Positions 7,076 through 8,271 of a stretch of 8,271 nucleotides of DNA are shown piece by piece. Both the position numbers and the translations under genes were made by a program. Source of the DNA: Actinomycetes bacterium (GTDB taxonomy: Bacteria > Actinomycetota > Acidimicrobiia > Acidimicrobiales > Ilumatobacteraceae); contig JAEZFY010000051.1 of NCBI GenBank assembly GCA_023417265.1, positions 1-8,271 on the forward strand, written 5' to 3'. Within the stretch, counting starts at the first letter, position 1. Each line of letters opens with the position of its first letter. Under the pieces are notes generated by a model. The model saw only the letters and a list, made by a program, of their open reading frames with translations, ran no database searches and was not told the DNA's origin.

Positions 7076-7098
7076 CATCTGGGGTCAGACCCCGGATG
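7076..7098. repeat. 10-bp-arm inverted repeat with 3-base loop in the convergent gap
   Basis: Arms CATCTGGGGT (7076-7085) and ACCCCGGATG (7089-7098) pair over ten positions with one G-T wobble around the loop CAG. The core GGGGTCAGACCCC is nearly perfectly palindromic. It sits 12 bases beyond the stop of the minus-strand binding-protein gene, and no T-tract follows in either direction. It may act as a two-way terminator or 3' mRNA stabiliser, or be a REP-like dispersed palindrome; copy number elsewhere cannot be judged from this window. Confidence 0.55.
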
Positions 7099-7110
7099 AA
7101 ACGCTTCGGG

Positions 7111-8271
7111 TCAGAGACCGATCGTCTCGTCGATGAACTGGTTGGTGACGACGTCTTCGGGCACGAGGCCATCCTTGGGCGCCTGGCCGAGCGACTCGTA
7201 CACCGGGATCGCCTTCTCGATCAGGTCGGCGACACGGTCCATGTCGAAGTTGCCGAGGATGTCGTCGGGCCCGTTGGAGAGCAGACCGTCGTTGATCATC
7301 GTCTCGACCGCATAGGCCGCGACGCCTTCGGTGTACACCCAGCCGTTGTCGAACGCCTCGACCGCTTCGATGATCATCGCGTTCGTGGCGTCGGGGGCGG
7401 CGAGGTAGTCGATCGACGACTGCTGGATCATCGGCACGAGCAGCTCGAGGCACGGCGACAGCTCGTCGAGCCGGTCGGCCTTGATCGCGATCGACTCGGC
7501 GTAGTTCTCCCAGCCGGCGTCGTTGATGTAGGCGTAGGCGATCGGCTTACCCCACTCGGCGACCTCGTTCTCGTACACGTACGGCTCGGCGGAACCGAAG
7601 CCCTGCTGCGCCGAGGCGCCCTGCTCGGCCACGAACACGGCCGGGGTGCCGTCGTACGACCCGTCGACCTGGTCGGGCGACAGGATGCCGCTCTGGGTGA
7701 AGTAGTCCATGTACGCCGCGCCGCCGAAGTAGCGCACCGTCACGCCCGCCTCACCGAGGTCGGCGATCGTCTCCACGTCCGGGTACGTCTCGGGGTCCCA
7801 CATGATCATCTGCGGGTTCTTCTCCATGCCCGCCATGACGGCCAGCGTGGGGAACTCGGCCGAGTTCTGGATGCCCTCGTCGGTGTAGACGTAGCCGAGC
7901 GTGATCGCGTCGTCGGAGTACAGCTGCGACGTCACCGTCTGGAACCCGATCGCCGGGCCGCCCGAACGGATCTCGATCTGGACGCCGGTGTCGACGCCCT
8001 GCGACACGAGCGTGCCGCGCACGGCGACCGCCCCGGTGTCGATCTCGTAGTCGTCGCCGATCAGCTCGTAGATCCAGCCGTGCTCGGCCTCGGGGTTCCA
8101 GTCCGTCTGGATCACGACGGTGTCGGGGCACACCCCGGCGAGCACGCCCTCGGCCGGCCCGTCGCCCGGCTCACCGGCGGGCTCGGTGCCGGCGGGTTCG
8201 TCGGCCGGGGCCTCGGTGTCGGCGGGGGCTTCGGTGTCGGCGGGTTCGTCGGCCGGGGCGTCGGTGTCGGC
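7111..8271 (-). CDS. ABC-transporter substrate-binding protein, NMT1/THI5-like (N-terminus outside window)
   Basis: The minus frame is open from the window edge at 8271 to the stop at 7113-7111, giving 386 visible residues. After an acidic linker the mature domain begins with CPDTVVIQTDWNPEAEHGWIY, like the strand-helix start of NMT1/THI5-type binding proteins (TDW.P..EHG.IY, as in pyrimidine, riboflavin, nitrate and taurine binders). A GGP segment and a later YTDEG stretch follow where these proteins contact the ligand. Domain length is normal for the family. Signal peptide and any lipobox lie beyond 8271; the linker suggests a lipoprotein tethered outside the membrane. It is convergent with the operon, so it is not co-transcribed with it. 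A ligand linked to purine or ureide metabolism is possible but unsupported by residues. The ATG-like internal GTG near 8145 is not taken as the start because the frame continues in typical linker sequence. Confidence 0.82.
   Translation of the reverse strand, partial: ADTDAPADEPADTEAPADTEAPADEPAGTEPAGEPGDGPAEGVLAGVCPDTVVIQTDWNPEAEHGWIYELIGDDYEIDTGAVAVRGTLVSQGVDTGVQIEIRSGGPAIGFQTVTSQLYSDDAITLGYVYTDEGIQNSAEFPTLAVMAGMEKNPQMIMWDPETYPDVETIADLGEAGVTVRYFGGAAYMDYFTQSGILSPDQVDGSYDGTPAVFVAEQGASAQQGFGSAEPYVYENEVAEWGKPIAYAYINDAGWENYAESIAIKADRLDELSPCLELLVPMIQQSSIDYLAAPDATNAMIIEAVEAFDNGWVYTEGVAAYAVETMINDGLLSNGPDDILGNFDMDRVADLIEKAIPVYESLGQAPKDGLVPEDVVTNQFIDETIGL
8146..8271 (-). repeat. Coding tandem repeat: Ala/Asp/Glu/Pro/Thr-rich linker of the binding protein
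   Basis: Forty-two codons encode only A, D, E, G, P and T, with units such as ADTEAP and ADEPA. At DNA level a 33-base block at 8191-8223 recurs at 8239-8271 with one mismatch (8212 against 8260), a period of 48 bases or 16 codons. Such acidic proline-rich linkers commonly follow the lipidated cysteine of actinobacterial binding lipoproteins. The repeat runs off the window, so its full length is unknown. Confidence 0.8.

Noticed and set aside
8146..8271. Possible CRISPR or non-coding repeat array at the right edge.
   Set aside because: The repeats are in frame, have no unique spacers and code a typical acidic lipoprotein linker.

Overview
The window is a very GC-rich, gene-dense piece of bacterial chromosome. 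Base composition, frequent GTG starts, an actinobacterial-type three-subunit xanthine dehydrogenase, and a secreted binding protein with a long Ala/Asp/Glu/Pro/Thr linker all suggest an actinobacterium. An Acidimicrobiia/Ilumatobacter-like lineage is plausible but is an inference only. No RNA genes, mobile elements or CRISPR arrays were seen.

Positions 1-7030 hold one rightward operon of seven genes, the first truncated by the window edge. Every junction overlaps: five by the 4-bp ATGA/GTGA type and one by 8 bp. In order: the C-terminal tail of a xanthine dehydrogenase FAD subunit (1-125); the 2Fe-2S subunit (122-607); the molybdopterin subunit, PucD-like (604-2931); a purine phosphoribosyltransferase (2924-3430); a creatininase-family metal-dependent amidohydrolase (3427-4218); an M20-family ureido/carbamoyl amidohydrolase (4215-5489); and an FAD-dependent phytoene-desaturase/PYROXD2-like oxidoreductase (5486-7030).

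An 80-bp convergent intergenic gap follows (7031-7110). It carries two strong inverted repeats that may end transcription from both sides. From 7111 to the right edge, on the minus strand, lies most of an NMT1/THI5-like ABC-transporter substrate-binding protein. Its N-terminal end shows an acidic, proline-rich tandem-repeat linker; its signal peptide lies beyond the window.

Taken together, the operon looks built to handle oxidised purines or a related N-heterocycle. The hydroxylase oxidises the ring, the phosphoribosyltransferase could salvage the base to a nucleotide, and two hydrolases of the cyclic-amide and ureido types could open the ring and release ammonia. The FAD oxidoreductase has no assigned step. 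Canonical ureide-pathway enzymes (uricase, HIU hydrolase, OHCU decarboxylase, cyclic amidohydrolase-type allantoinase) are not in the window, so the creatininase-like and FAD enzymes are candidates for a non-canonical version of the route.
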